DNA from: Taxillus chinensis
Lineage: Eukaryota; Streptophyta; Magnoliopsida; Santalales; Loranthaceae
DNA length: 64,000 nt
Assembly: GCA_023512835.1 (NCBI GenBank)
Contig: JAKCVP010000420.1
Location: 1-64,000, forward strand
Direction of reading: 5' to 3'
Below the pieces are notes generated by a model. That model made no database searches and was not told the DNA's origin. It saw only the letters and a list, made by a program, of their open reading frames with translations. Made by a program: the position numbers and the translations under genes. Every line of letters starts with the position of its first letter. Positions within the stretch are counted from its first letter, which is position 1. This document shows positions 9,335 through 20,262 of the stretch, piece after piece.

Positions 9335-11767
9335 CTAAATATCCAGCTCATCGCCAACGCCCCATCTTCCTACTTCTTTCATCCTTGCCTCGTCCAGCTT
9401 CGCACCTTCTCCAGACGACATCCATTCGTATTCTTTACCTAGTACACCACCAACACATCTCCAGCCATCGCGCCCTCCACCCCATTTCAAGACTTCGTCT
9501 CTGTAACGCTGTCCTCGCTCACGATCGAGCGCGTGCGCACCGTCTTCAAACACAGACGACCACAGCTTCCCAGCTATGGCCCGGTCAAATAGGTATGAGT
9601 AGTATACAGCGCCATAGCCGAACAAGTGGCCGAAGAACCCATGCCACGCGGTGCCCATGGGTTCAGCAATACTAGAGTATGTAGAATCATTCCAGACAGA
9701 TTGGTAGACTGAAGTGCTATTCCAGCCCCTTGCGGCAGCATCGTCCGCAGACACGGGAACATCAGCGCCATGTAGTCGCTGATCAAGCACTGACAGCAGA
9801 ATCTGAGCTTCGGTCTCGAATGCAGCGGCACGACGTCGACGTTTCTCTAATTCCTGGCTGACGAGACCGGCCTTGAGAGGTGCGTCCGTCTCGTAGTGTC
9901 GAGCATAAAGCGACAAGACTTGCGGCGAAGTAGCAAAGTGCTCCATGAGGACAGACGGTAGTTCTGCAAAGTCTGTGGCACATCGAGTTCCAGCTACATT
10001 CTGCAAGGCTGTGCGGCCTAGGACTGAATGGAGGCAGTGCCCCATCTCGTGGAAGAGAGTGGTAAGCTGTCCGAGTGAGAGGAGTGATGGCGTGCTCGAG
10101 GAGGGCGAAGGACGAGGGAAGTCGCAAATGAACCCAATGACGGGTAGTTGGTAGAGCTTCGACGATCCCGGAGCACGCGCCAAAGGCATTCCATCGTTGA
10201 CTGCTTCAGAAAGGTCTTGGAGAGATGCGGTAGCAGGGTCAAGTTCGGGGGCTACTGACGCAACCTCGGCTGGTGGTATCTCGCGGGAGCAACGGAGCGT
10301 AAAGTGCGCCGGATTAGGTGACTTGTTCTCCCTTTCGAACAGATCGCAGTAGATGACCGCAATGTGTCCTTCCCTTTCGTCGATCACATCAAGCCGGCGG
10401 ACATCGTCATTCCAGACCTCACCAGGTGGTGTCTCACGGGGGACGAGACGAATTCCGTAAAGGCGATTCCAGAGACGAGACAGGCCTTGCATGACTGTTC
10501 CGGTGCTAAAGTAATCGGAGATCTGTTCCGAGGTGCGATATGCTGCAAGCTGGACTGAGCGAGCCCGATTCACGTAGTAGTCTCGATCCCAGGCGTTGAT
10601 GGTTGCTGGGAAGTTGCTCTGTCGGGCATCAGACTTCTTGATCTCCAGCAGCTCATGGAGATCAGACGCGACTTTCGGCTTGTTAGCCCCAGCAAGAGCT
10701 TCGAGGAACAGATTCACAGCTTCTGGTGAGCGAGCCATCTTGTCTCCCAATGTCAGATGAGCAAAGCTTTTTTGTCCAGTCAATTTGGCCAGTTCGGCTC
10801 GTGCCTCCACAAGCCGGTCGATGTTGCGGATACTTGCAGCAGATGCTGTGCGATTGGCCATGTAGATGCTTCGGCGTACGTCAGGATTTTCAACTGTTCG
10901 TAGGGCTAATAATGCATAGTAGCCGTGAGATGGGATCGTAGTAGTTCCAAAGCGTGTCAGTCGTTTCACCGCTACCGGGTCCATGCCCTTCAGTTTGCTC
11001 GAGGCGAATTGAAGCACAGTGTCTTTCGGGGCCATGTTCTCGACGACGTCGTTGCCCATGACAGCAATCTCAGACGTCAGCCCGACAAATCTGTCTTTCT
11101 GAGCATCAGTGCCAGTAACAGCAGCCGACTGTTCGAAGTCCTTGAGCAAGACCTTCGCCGTCACAAGCTCCTCCTCAGTCCATCTGTCCCTCACTTCCCG
11201 ATCCTCGTAGGCAGCCTGGAGCTGATCATTGAGTCCCTTTGTCGTGTTGAGAACGTTCATGTACTCAAACATCTGGGCGTGCGCCTGCGCTGCCGCTGCC
11301 TGGATCTGCGGGCTCGGATGCACGTTCCGAATGAAGTCGACGGAGTCGATGACACGGCATAGCTGGTCGCTGAGTCGATCCAGATCAGTCACAACATCCT
11401 TATACTCTTGCTTCGATTGAGCGGCAAGCACTTTCTGAACGATCTTTTGACATTTCTCGAGGGCGTCCAGAGAGAACTGACGGAATCCCTGAGGGCTAGT
11501 AAGGTATTTGTTTTGTAGCAACCCAGTTACTGTCTTCCAATGCCTTTGATTGAAATCTTTCCAGAATGTGTTCGAGTCAAAGATCTTTCTTAGCGTCCTA
11601 TCATCCTCTTCCACCGATGTCGAATGGGTTATGGGCGTGGCCCATGACTGCTTCGGCTCTTCGAAACTAGGTTTTGGCGCAGTCGCGAGACCGGACAAGG
11701 AACGGCGCTGCTGTCGCAGACATGAGGAACATACCCAGCCAGCCCGTCGACTAGCTCGCTGCAGCAT
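9335..11767 (-). CDS. OCT1: Mitochondrial intermediate peptidase (M3A metallopeptidase)
   Basis: A matrix zinc peptidase that removes an octapeptide from precursors already cut by the mitochondrial processing peptidase. It is a single exon of 810 residues, the usual fungal length. The N-terminus (about 35 residues; LQRASRRAGW then RQQRRSLSG) is Arg-rich with no acidic residue, a typical presequence. The zinc-binding HEMGH motif is at residues 573-577, followed by CLHSVLGRT and the conserved TRCATDFAELPS metal-ligand Glu region. GFFGHLFGYGAVYYSYL near the C-terminus is the family's substrate-binding Gly/Tyr segment. It is transcribed away from the MICOS gene across a 208-bp gap. Confidence 0.97.
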   Translation of the reverse strand: MLQRASRRAGWVCSSCLRQQRRSLSGLATAPKPSFEEPKQSWATPITHSTSVEEDDRTLRKIFDSNTFWKDFNQRHWKTVTGLLQNKYLTSPQGFRQFSLDALEKCQKIVQKVLAAQSKQEYKDVVTDLDRLSDQLCRVIDSVDFIRNVHPSPQIQAAAAQAHAQMFEYMNVLNTTKGLNDQLQAAYEDREVRDRWTEEELVTAKVLLKDFEQSAAVTGTDAQKDRFVGLTSEIAVMGNDVVENMAPKDTVLQFASSKLKGMDPVAVKRLTRFGTTTIPSHGYYALLALRTVENPDVRRSIYMANRTASAASIRNIDRLVEARAELAKLTGQKSFAHLTLGDKMARSPEAVNLFLEALAGANKPKVASDLHELLEIKKSDARQSNFPATINAWDRDYYVNRARSVQLAAYRTSEQISDYFSTGTVMQGLSRLWNRLYGIRLVPRETPPGEVWNDDVRRLDVIDEREGHIAVIYCDLFERENKSPNPAHFTLRCSREIPPAEVASVAPELDPATASLQDLSEAVNDGMPLARAPGSSKLYQLPVIGFICDFPRPSPSSSTPSLLSLGQLTTLFHEMGHCLHSVLGRTALQNVAGTRCATDFAELPSVLMEHFATSPQVLSLYARHYETDAPLKAGLVSQELEKRRRRAAAFETEAQILLSVLDQRLHGADVPVSADDAAARGWNSTSVYQSVWNDSTYSSIAEPMGTAWHGFFGHLFGYGAVYYSYLFDRAIAGKLWSSVFEDGAHALDRERGQRYRDEVLKWGGGRDGWRCVGGVLGKEYEWMSSGEGAKLDEARMKEVGRWGVGDELDI

Positions 11768-11975
11768 GTTGACTGAGGAAGGAGAGAAGAGAGAAACATT
11801 CTAGCGAGACTGTTTGATAAGTAAACGGCCGAGTCGCCGCTACCAAGTCAGCCCTATGACATGTGACGAAAGAGAATCGGAAGGAGAAGATCGCGGATGC
11901 CGAACCTCCAAGCTTCCAAGCTTGCTGCAGAAAGTGATTGCAGCAGTCTTTTGCGAGTCCATTGCGCACTTCACA
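11768..11975. promoter_or_regulatory. Compact divergent promoter, OCT1 / MIC26
   Basis: Only 208 bp separate the start codons of two divergently transcribed genes for mitochondrial proteins, so both promoters must lie in or overlap this segment. I could not pick out a specific factor site with confidence. Confidence 0.6.
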
Positions 11976-12846
11976 ATGGCGGCACGTGTAACATTATCGA
12001 GAGTAAGACAATGCAGCTCTTCTGCGTCTCCCATACACTGACAATTTCCTGCAGAGCGGCGCCGGTGTCGCTGCCCTTGCTGGTGTGGTGTCAGCCAGCA
12101 CACTGTTTGGACCACGCAACGTTTACGCCGAGTCGCCAGAAGCAGCAGCCATTGTACGCTATAACCCTCTCTGAAAGTTTCGCTACAGGATCACTGACTT
12201 CAATGGAAAGCCCAAGCATCGGAAACCCATTTACGACGATGACGAGACGCTCCCACCCCCAATCACCAGACCCGCACCCTCCGATTCTCGCGAACTGAAC
12301 CCTCACACTCCTCCGACTGCCGCATCGACGCCCAGCTGGGAAGAGCGTCTAGCTGTGCACGTCAGGTCTGGTCGCTTGCAACTTTATGAATATTCGGCAA
12401 GCGCTGAGAAGCAATTCAATGATTTCTTGACGCGCACCCTCCGCTTCGAATCAGCGGTCACATCTCGCATTGCCGCGCTGGCACCGCCCAGAGACTCGGG
12501 CGAGAAGCTCATGCCTGGCATACTCTATGTCCTGGTCGCGTCCATGGCCGGAAGCATTGTCAGCAGGAACCGCGGCTTTATCCTTCGTCTGGCTACACCC
12601 CCTGTATTCGGTCTCGCGACGGCTTATCAGGTCATACCACTCACGATGAGGAATGTTGAGGGCTTGGTCTGGGAATGGGAAGAGAAGTATCCTGTCGTTG
12701 CCCAGTCGCACATTCAAGCTCAGGAGCGAATCAATCGCTTCATTGAAACTGGCAAGGCGCATAGCCAAATGGGCATTGCCCAGGTTGAGGAAACCCTGGC
12801 AGACGCAAGAAGGAAGATGGAAGAGTGGGTCAGGCAAGGCAGGTAA
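11976..12846 (+). CDS. MIC26: MICOS complex subunit, Mic26/Mic27 (apolipoprotein O family)
   Basis: An inner-membrane protein of the MICOS complex that shapes crista junctions. Proposed exons are 11976-12002, 12055-12153 and 12211-12846, all phase 0, giving 253 residues. The N-terminus (MAARVTLSR, then SGAGVAALAGVV and an Ala/Ser-rich hydrophobic stretch) fits mitochondrial targeting plus a membrane anchor. RKPIYDDDE is the family hallmark. Residues from about 145 on hold two hydrophobic segments (GILYVLVASMAGSIV and RLATPPVFGLATAYQ), then a helical charged C-terminus. The second intron is inferred from a GTACGC donor, a CACTGAC branch point and an AAAG acceptor; without it the frame meets TGA at 12172. 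Whether it is Mic26 or Mic27 cannot be settled here. It pairs divergently with OCT1. Confidence 0.82.
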
Positions 12847-13128
12847 AGGGCGCTCCTGGGCCGGTAGAAATCTTTGGGATCCGAAATCCGAAAGCACTTA
12901 AGAGTCGTTTGCGGCCTTCACTAGATGGCGCAAAGGCATGCCCCGTCATTGTGGGTGTAGCAAAGACAGGTCCATTCTACGAAAAGCTTTTTTTTGCGTC
13001 GAATGAGAAAATGTACACTATTGCCGTCACGTCGTATCCTGCATTCGCCGCGACCCGTTCCGAGCTTAACATGTTACAGACACCTAGGGAAATCCAAGGA
13101 AGGCGCATTGCTGAGCAGTAGGCGAAGT

Positions 13129-14213
13129 CTACACGCCAGCTTCATGCGGTTCGACATCCAGGCTCCAGTCAATCTCCTCATCCACACCGTACCTCTCTCG
13201 AAGCCACTCATTGGTCTTCTTAAAGTGACCGCAATCGAACTGTTGCATAGTCAGCCTCGCCATGTCTCAAGTCAACAAGGATGTGAAGCTGAAACTTACC
13301 CATCCACGAGCAGCGCTGAGCGGACTAGGATGCACACTCTTGAAAACGACGTGCTTCCCCTTTACGCCAGCAACCCTCTTCTGCGCCGGCGTACCCCAGG
13401 CGAGAAACACAACTCCTCGCGTACGCACCTTGACAACAGTGTCAATGACCTTTTGCGTAAACTTCTCCCATCCCTTGTTCGAATGGCTATTCGCCTCGTG
13501 AGCACGAACAGTCAGGCATGTGTTGAGCAGCAGTACACCGCGATCAGCCCACGGCGTGAGGAGTCCACCATTGCGCGGCGGCGCTTTGAAATCCGGATAG
13601 TCCTTCTTAATAGCTTTGTAAATATTCTGCAGCGACGGAGGAGCAGGCGTTGGCGGGCGAACGGAGAAGCACAGCCCATGCGCCTGGTTGACGTTATGAT
13701 ACGGATCCTGGCCAATGACTACTGCCTTGACCTATACCATACGTTAGCACATATCTCGACACCCCCAACACTAGCATGGATATGCGACCGAAAGAAAGTC
13801 TAGCCAATTTCACATACCTTGGGCAAAGGCGTATGCCGACTCCAACTATACACATCCTCCAACGGCGGAAACACCTTCTTCCCCGCCTGGCCCTCTGCCT
13901 TTAGAAACTTCTTGAGCCCGAGAAACTCCTTGCTAGTAATCTCATCGGCCAGGTACGGCAGCCACGAATCATGCAGTGTTTCAATCTCCAGCTTCAGCAG
14001 CTCCTTTTGCTCGTCTGTGAGCTTAGCTATCCACGCCTCCTTGTCAAATGACTTGGTGGGCGCCGCAACGTCGGGCTTGGCTGCATTGGGCGAGATTTTC
14101 GGGTCCACAGGCTTAGGAGCGCCGAAGAAGGAGGTGATGCTTGCGTCCTTTTTGGGCTTTTTGGTGTCCGGGGTGGTGCTGCTGGGGGGATCTTTGCGTT
14201 TTACGGCGGACAT
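13129..14213 (-). CDS. UNG1: Uracil-DNA glycosylase
   Basis: It removes uracil from DNA to start base-excision repair. Exons are 14213-13818, 13731-13300 and 13239-13129, all phase 0, giving 312 residues. The first ATG lies in CTCACAATGTCC. The N-terminus has a basic KKPKK nuclear signal followed by DASITSFFG, which resembles the PCNA-binding box of animal UNG2 but with Asp where Gln is usual. The water-activating motif GQDPYH is at 139-144, LLLNTCLTVR is the conserved uracil-pocket strand, and HPSPLSAARGW at 266-276 is the DNA-intercalating loop. The reading frame stays open 5' of the ATG (MSTRILYTPHRSLT from a TTG), so a mitochondrial form from a non-AUG start is conceivable but unproven. 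It is convergent with MIC26. Confidence 0.95.
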
Positions 14214-15127
14214 TGTGAGTGATCGGTGGGGAGTGTAAAGGATGCGTGTGGACAACCAATGTCTCGAGATCCTGGGTAGAGCCAGTTTTGCTCGAGGAAT
14301 GATAAAGTAGAGTTGGACCCTGGGGGAGTTTGTACGTGTTTAATATGTGCTGGGATACGCGTCTTTCCAGGATTCGCGGACGCGTCTGAAGGGCAGCGAT
14401 GACGTTGTTGAGCCTCATCATTGTAAGTCCGCATCGTCGTCTCCTCAGGATCCATTGTGTCAGGGCATCAGACCGTGTTGACTCGTTTCAAAGGGTCAAT
14501 TGCTTCAATTTGCAAAGCTCCATGTCCTTCGAATGCGGTCTACGGGCATTCAAGTGTATCCCTAAATGGTATGCATCTGCTTTATTTCTATGAGGCGTAG
14601 CAACCGTAGTTGGGCATGACAGCGCACTTTAGTCGAAGTCCGAGGGCTTCGAGCATCATTACACGCTGAACAGCTATCGTGCATTACAAACCGCGGTCAT
14701 TGCCTCGAGAGATTACAGGGACCAATGCGACTGACCTCTGACAGTCAACTTGCGATGCTTAGGATGGGCGACGACTCGTGATACCTCCAACCTTGCGCTG
14801 TCTCAAATTTCAGCTGAGCACAAACAGCAAGCCTTTCTCAGCGCTGTTCGCGAGTCAAGACGAGTTCTTTGGGAGGAAGCAATTAGACTCAGCACGCCTG
14901 CTAAACATCAAAGCCCTACACAAGACTACACAGACCCGCATACTCCTATAGATTGCCTATGCCAGAAGTGATAGACTACATCCATTATGGTACCATTAAA
15001 GTAACTCCACTACTTCCCAAAAATGCTCCACAGATTCTAAGTTACCTAAAAGGTGAGAAGGAAACACAATTAAGAAAGGTAATTAAACAAAGGGCCTCCA
15101 GAAAAGTTTTTAGACCAGCCAGCCTCA
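14214..15127. other. Intergenic, 0.9 kb
   Basis: This is the 5' flank of UNG1 and 3' flank of the Ser/Thr-rich wall-protein gene. No ORF here has family similarity. An A/T-richer stretch at 14940-15110 fits a 3' UTR. Confidence 0.5.
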
Positions 15128-15889
15128 TTACAAGACCAACAGCCCAGCGACACCGACAGCACCAACGAGAGCGGCTTCTAGGAGCACTGTGGGCGCAACA
15201 GCTACTCCGCTGAACTGGGAGGTAGGTTTAGGACCTGGTCCTCCTCCACCCCCTCCACCGCCTCCGCCGCCCCCAGTAGAAGAGGCGCCCCCGGTGTTGT
15301 TCCAGATGGCGCCCGAGTAGGGTCCTCCGCCAGGACTACCTGTACCAGAGGTGGGAGGGCTAGTGTCAGACGTGATTGAGCTGATCTCGGTGCTCGACGG
15401 CAATGGCGTGGAGATATCTGGCGACAAAGTAGTCGAAGCCGAAGACGTCGAGTTGCTAGGAGTGCTGGTGATGGTACTGCTTTCAGTCGTTGAAGTTTGA
15501 CTCGATGTCGTAGTGATTGTGGACGAGGTGATCGTGCTAGTAGTGTTCTCAGCGGCATCGCGGAGCAGAGTCTGAAGATCTGCTGGAAGTTTGGCGAAGT
15601 AGGAAGGAGTCGTCCCAGCTGCAAAATCCTGAAGCAAGTGTCAGAACACAGGACCTTCACCATGTTATACATCTTGCAGTGATCATACGCCATTCAGAGA
15701 CGAAAGAAAAGCTGAGGGGCTTTGAAGAGCTTCTGCGATCACGGTGGCTGGAACCACGCTGTTGATCGCAGCGAACGCGGAGGTTGTGTCGATACCGGAC
15801 GGCAAGGGGAACTGTCGCTTTTCCTTCGCAGCGGCCGATGCCAAAGCTGTGTCCGCTAGGGCGAAAGCGAAGTAGACAAAATACCTCAT
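15128..15889 (-). CDS. Small secreted Ser/Thr-rich protein, probable GPI anchor
   Basis: Exons are 15889-15689 and 15628-15128, joined in phase 0, giving 233 residues. The N-terminus (MRYFVYFAFALADTALASAAA) is a signal peptide, followed by a KR site that could be a Kex2 cleavage point (KEKR, then QFPLPSG). Residues 25-95 form a short globular region. From about 97 the chain is a Ser/Thr-rich, probably O-mannosylated stalk with repeated TSTTESSTITST-like runs. It is followed by a tract of about twelve glycines near residue 195 and a hydrophobic C-terminus (APTVLLEAALVGAVGVAGLLVL) suited to GPI-anchor attachment. Such proteins sit at the plasma membrane or in the cell wall. I recognise no catalytic domain and assign no function beyond location. 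The short CA-free hydrophobic tail makes a transmembrane protein less likely than a GPI protein. Confidence 0.75.
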
Positions 15890-16779
15890 TCTCCCAATCG
15901 TGTCCTCGAGATGCGTTTTGCCACGGTTCAAGAGAAATGTCCTCAGTGGATTCGCTCGGGCCTTTCAAGAAACGAAGGAAGCCGAAACACTAGAAGGAAC
16001 GACGTGGAGGCCTGTATGTGGAGTCTTAAATTTCGGCCTGGCTGGACAAAGCGAGGGATAAGTCAACAAACTCAGCCTGTCGCCAGGAATGCGGTCTTGC
16101 GTTTTCAATCTCTGCATTCCTCCCTGGCTTGGCTGCATTCCCTCCCTTGCACCACGTCTGATGACGTTACCGATAAGGACTCGCCGCAAACATTGGTACC
16201 TCTTACAAAGCTGGCGTCCTTCGTCAGCAAGCGATATTCATTGTTGGCATCACAAGTTCGCTGATGGGAACAGCAATATTCATTGCAAGCGCATAGCGGT
16301 TGCGTATGGACAACGACGAGCGAGCATTTTTGCATGACCGTAATTAGAGACCAAGTCCGGGCACGGCTTCCTCAATAGCATGCTGCAATATCCATATCAA
16401 AGCTTGGTCGGGCGTTGGGTCGCTTGCAAAAGAGCCGCTAAGGAACCGACTAGATAAAGCCAGGCCGTCACCGAGCTTCAGACAGTGCTTTCGTCTGAAG
16501 GCCGTTGCTTAGTGAATGAAGTGTGCTTTCTGCTCTCAATATGCAGTCTCAAACAGACGAGGCGATTGCAGTTCGATGAGAAAATGCTGAAAGCATTATA
16601 TTATGCCGTGCCTAAAACACCAAGGAGCGCTTGCCTAGACTAGAGATCACTTCGTCTGGCGGATATCAATCCCATATCTACCTCTCTGAATCTCTCATTA
16701 GCCGGCTGTGAAGACCCAGAAAAGGCTAAAACTTACTCGCTTCGTATCTCCAAATTCACCAAAATGTACATAACGTCGC
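15890..16779. other. Intergenic, 0.9 kb
   Basis: Promoter of the GPI-type protein gene and 3' flank of the Rab5 gene. I see no supported gene, RNA or repeat. Confidence 0.5.
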
Positions 16780-17714
16780 CTAACAAGCACAGCCTTCCTT
16801 CGCACCAGCTTGCGGGCCTTGGCCCAGCTGCACTCTTTCCTGTCCTGCTCCTTGTGCTTGCTGGCCGGCTCCAGTACCGCTTGCAGCTGGCTGTCCTCTT
16901 CCTTTCAATGCACTCTCGGGGATGGCATTTGCTATGGCAGTAAACACCTCGGCGACGTTTACGCCAGTCTTCGCACTGGTCTCAAAGAACAGGCAGCCTT
17001 CTTCTTCGGCGAATTTTTCAGCTTCTTCTCGTGATACTTTGCGTCCGCCCTCGTCATCGTCCTTTGCTGCTGCGTCCCCTTCACCTTCGCCATCAGCTGA
17101 GTCCGAGGCCTTGCTCTCATCCACCAGATCCACCTTGTTCCCTGCGACTGCGACAACTATACCCGGAGAAGCTTGGCGTTGGAGTTCCGCGACCCAGTGG
17201 CGGGCCTTGACAAGCGATGATGGCTTTGTGACGTCGTAAACGACAAGGGCAGCTTGGGCATTGCGGTAGTACATGGGGGCAAGCGAGGCGAAGCGTTCCT
17301 GTCCGGCTGTATCCCAGATTTCAAATTTGATCGTGCGTGTCGCAAGGTGTGCTTTCTGGGTGAGAAATGCAGCTGCGGAAAGTGCAATGTCAGTCTCGGA
17401 ACGTTGTAAGGTGATGCGGCAACAGGGCAAGGTCAACGAGGTACAGGTGCGAGCTACATGACTGGCTCGAGCACAAGGTGGAGAACTTGTTCGATGGTAG
17501 TGTAGCGAACGCCCTCTGGCCATGATGCACCGCGTCGATATAGTGGAACTACGGACTGCACAAATCAGCACTCACCTCCAATAGTAGGTTCTTTGTTCTC
17601 TTGAAAGTCGTTGTTGACGAAGCGCAAGACCAGACTGGACTTTCCTACTGCGGCTTCGCCCAACAGAACCAGCTTTACGCTGCTGACAGGCTTCGGGGCT
17701 TGTGCTTCAGCCAT
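16780..17714 (-). CDS. Rab5-family GTPase (Ypt5/Vps21 type)
   Basis: A small GTPase of early endosomes, acting in endosome fusion and vacuolar sorting. Exons are 17714-17576 and 17372-16780 (phase 1), separated by a 203-bp intron, long for this window; the product has 243 residues. Motifs are the P-loop GEAAVGKSS at 19-27, the effector threonine of TIGAAF at 44, WDTAGQERF at 66-74, GNKVDL and ETSAKTG. The tail ends CAC, a double-cysteine site for geranylgeranylation. Between GNKVDL and ETSAKTG there is an acidic Asp/Glu/Lys insert of about 30 residues, known from filamentous-fungal Vps21 relatives. The C-terminal region is Gln/Gly-rich. Orthology to Ypt51/Vps21 or to Ypt52 cannot be separated by eye. 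Confidence 0.93.
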
Positions 17715-18805
17715 GATGTACAGTCTTGAAAGGGCTTTAGGATGAAGAAGCGCTTAGACGGCGGGAGAAGTGCTGCGGTAGCGCAAGGGGAGGGCGTGTT
17801 GCAACGGAACCCTTGCTCAGAGGTGACGATGACAGTCAACGGTCTCGACACGATTGCAAGGATCAATAATAATTTGCTGATCCCTGATTCTTGAAGGACT
17901 GCGGTGGGCTCTGAGAATGCGTGGCGTGTCGTAGGTAGCTGCCTACGAAGCAACTTGGGCTGTAGCAACTGCAAGTGGCATCATCAGGCGGCTCGGGAAA
18001 TTCGGGTCGGCTTCTGAGGACTGAAACTCACCGACTGCGCAGGGTACCAAGCGGTGGGTATCGCATGTGCAGGAGTTGACATGAGACCCTGACGAACGCA
18101 AGATCGCAACAACAGCTCCAGTGCATGTCGCTGAACTGGAAGCACAACATATTGAAACAACATTTACAAAACTCCAGAATATTTTGTGGGATCTCATAGT
18201 CCATTCATTCCTCTCTCAATCCATGTGCAAGCAAGGCACAGTCTGGAGCGAGGGAGGGTCATCATAGATTTTCACAGATTTTGATACATGACTGGAGAGC
18301 GAGTTCGTCTCCATAAGTTTTCACATGTTTCTTTTGATCACCTTCTGTAGATCAATACACCAACCGTCCCTTCGTACCATGCCTTGCGAGTGCGCGCACC
18401 ACGCAATGGTTGGCATAGCCCAATCACCCGTCCAAAGCCGAGGATAGAGCCATTGTGGTGGAAAGAAAGAAAATCATCCAAAGGAGTGACAAGAGTTGGT
18501 TGGTTTGAAGTATGTCGAGGACTAATCAAGGGGTCGGTATTGATGACAATGCGGTAAAAGCAATCCCTTTTGTACGTGCAGCTCGACGCATGGTGCAGAT
18601 AGATCATCTTTAACCTCGTAGCATAGTCTCGGCATGGAGCACTACTCATCGGTGTTGATCATATTCCGCGGAGCATTCACACATTCAATGATAGTACAGT
18701 CCCGGTTTTCGGATTATAGTCGGAAAGAAAGTGCGGTTTGCGTATGCTGATGTCGAGAGAACATAAGGCCGGGTCTCGTGATATTTCGTCCGTGAAAAAG
18801 GATGC
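17715..18805. other. Intergenic, 1.1 kb
   Basis: Promoter of the Rab5 gene and 3' flank of the C2H2 gene. No supported feature. Confidence 0.5.
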
Positions 18806-20262
18806 CTATTGCTCCATATGACCGAAGAAGCCTTCGTCGTCCTCTTCGCTCCGACCGCGAACATGCGAATAGACGTTTCCGGATTCGTATATGGGCCCTT
18901 GTAGCTGGCCATGGCCATGAAAGACGGCCGAGTTGCCTAGAGAAGCTTGCTTCTCATGGGCGAACTTGGCAGGCAGAGGAGGGACCGGAGGTACGTCGGC
19001 GGGCATGTAAGTCGGGCCTTGTTTTGGTGTCCCGAGGTTGCAGGAGACCAGACCCTGAGCAGCAGCGATCACATCAGCCTGGTCCTCTGAGTCGTAGGCG
19101 GCATGGCTAGAGGCGGTAGATGGTCGCGCGCTGTGACCGTACCAGTGCCCTTCTGAGTAGCTCCCTGGGGCATAAGAAGTGGCCGCAGTGGACTGATACG
19201 AGCGGGACAGGGCGCTGCTGTAACTGTCTTGCCGGGCAGGGGCACGGTAGCGACGGCTCGTCAAATCCTCATGAGGAGGCGTCGACGTTCGAGAACTGGC
19301 ATCGTCATGCATGTCAGAGGAGCCCGAGGGCATGGGCGAGTCACCGGAGTTGTCGCTGTCCATATGAATGGCAGACTCGTTGACTTCAGCTGTCGTCGAA
19401 GCATCTTGATTCATGGACACCAAGACCGAGGCAGCTTCCAGAAGCTGGACCTGCTGGTGCTTCGAGATCAACAGTTTCGAAGTCAGCTGCCACTCAGGCG
19501 TATGTTCCCATCTGCGCACGATCTCTGTTAGTCGAGGTTCTTCCATGCCCGTATGGGGGGCCGTATAGGGGGCGGGGATGATGGATGCATCTTCGGTCAA
19601 ACAATAGCGGGCTGACAAGTGTATGGAGAAGGCACCGTGGGTGCGCGGATAGGGATAGTGAGGTATACTGACAGATGCTTGGTGAGACAGCTGCCATGCT
19701 TGTACCCCTTTCCACATGTCTCACACTTGAGATCGCCAGCATTTGACCTCCGCCTCTCATTCTTGGACAGGCGTGAGCCTTCACTGGCACGACGAGAACG
19801 GGCCTTGGCCGAGGATCTGTCGAGGACAGACAAGGGAGGCCCGTCGACGATTGCGCTGGAGCTGTTGTTCGTATTGGCTGCGCCAGAAGAGACTTTACCT
19901 ATATAAGAGCCTCCAGGAGCATATGGGGACCGGCTGAGGGCAGGAGAGTCGGCGACCTTGCCGGACATGACGGACTCGCGGAGAGCGGTCATGTTGAGGC
20001 CTCCGGCCATGGAGGAGGAGCTCTTTCGTCGGTTGACTCGATGGTGGGGGTCCATGGACGCGCCGAGGGAGACGGAGTGCGCATGTGGACGGGCAGCCGA
20101 CTGTCTCCCAGGAAGCACGCCAGAAGCTGGTGAGCCCACTGAGAGTCGGTGTGTGCCAGGAACTCGGGCATTGGGAATGTCCTGTATCGGAAGGGAGATC
20201 AGACCAAGACGAGCCGACGGGAAGGGAATTGTGGGGGAGCGACGAACCTTGGTAGCGGCCAT
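18806..20262 (-). CDS. Single C2H2 zinc-finger protein, putative regulator
   Basis: Exons are 20262-19673 and 19511-18806, joined in phase 2, giving 431 residues. One classical finger lies near residues 178-200: CETCGKGYKHGSCLTKHLWEH has C-x2-C, twelve residues, then H-x3-H. The intron (GTCAGT donor, GCAG acceptor) cuts inside this finger, between the first and second histidine, so the finger is complete only after splicing. The N-terminal 175 residues are Ser/Arg-rich and basic (RRKSSSSMAG, KARSRRASEGSR), compatible with nuclear import and phosphorylation. The C-terminal half is Ser/Tyr/Pro-rich with a PPVPPLP motif and an acidic end (EEDDEGFFGHMEQ). A single finger may bind DNA with help from neighbouring basic residues, or may bind a protein. 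I do not recognise a named orthologue. Confidence 0.85.

Noticed and set aside
12172..12174. In-frame TGA inside the MICOS gene as a sign of a pseudogene
   Set aside because: A 57-nt intron with a good branch point removes it and joins conserved segments in phase.
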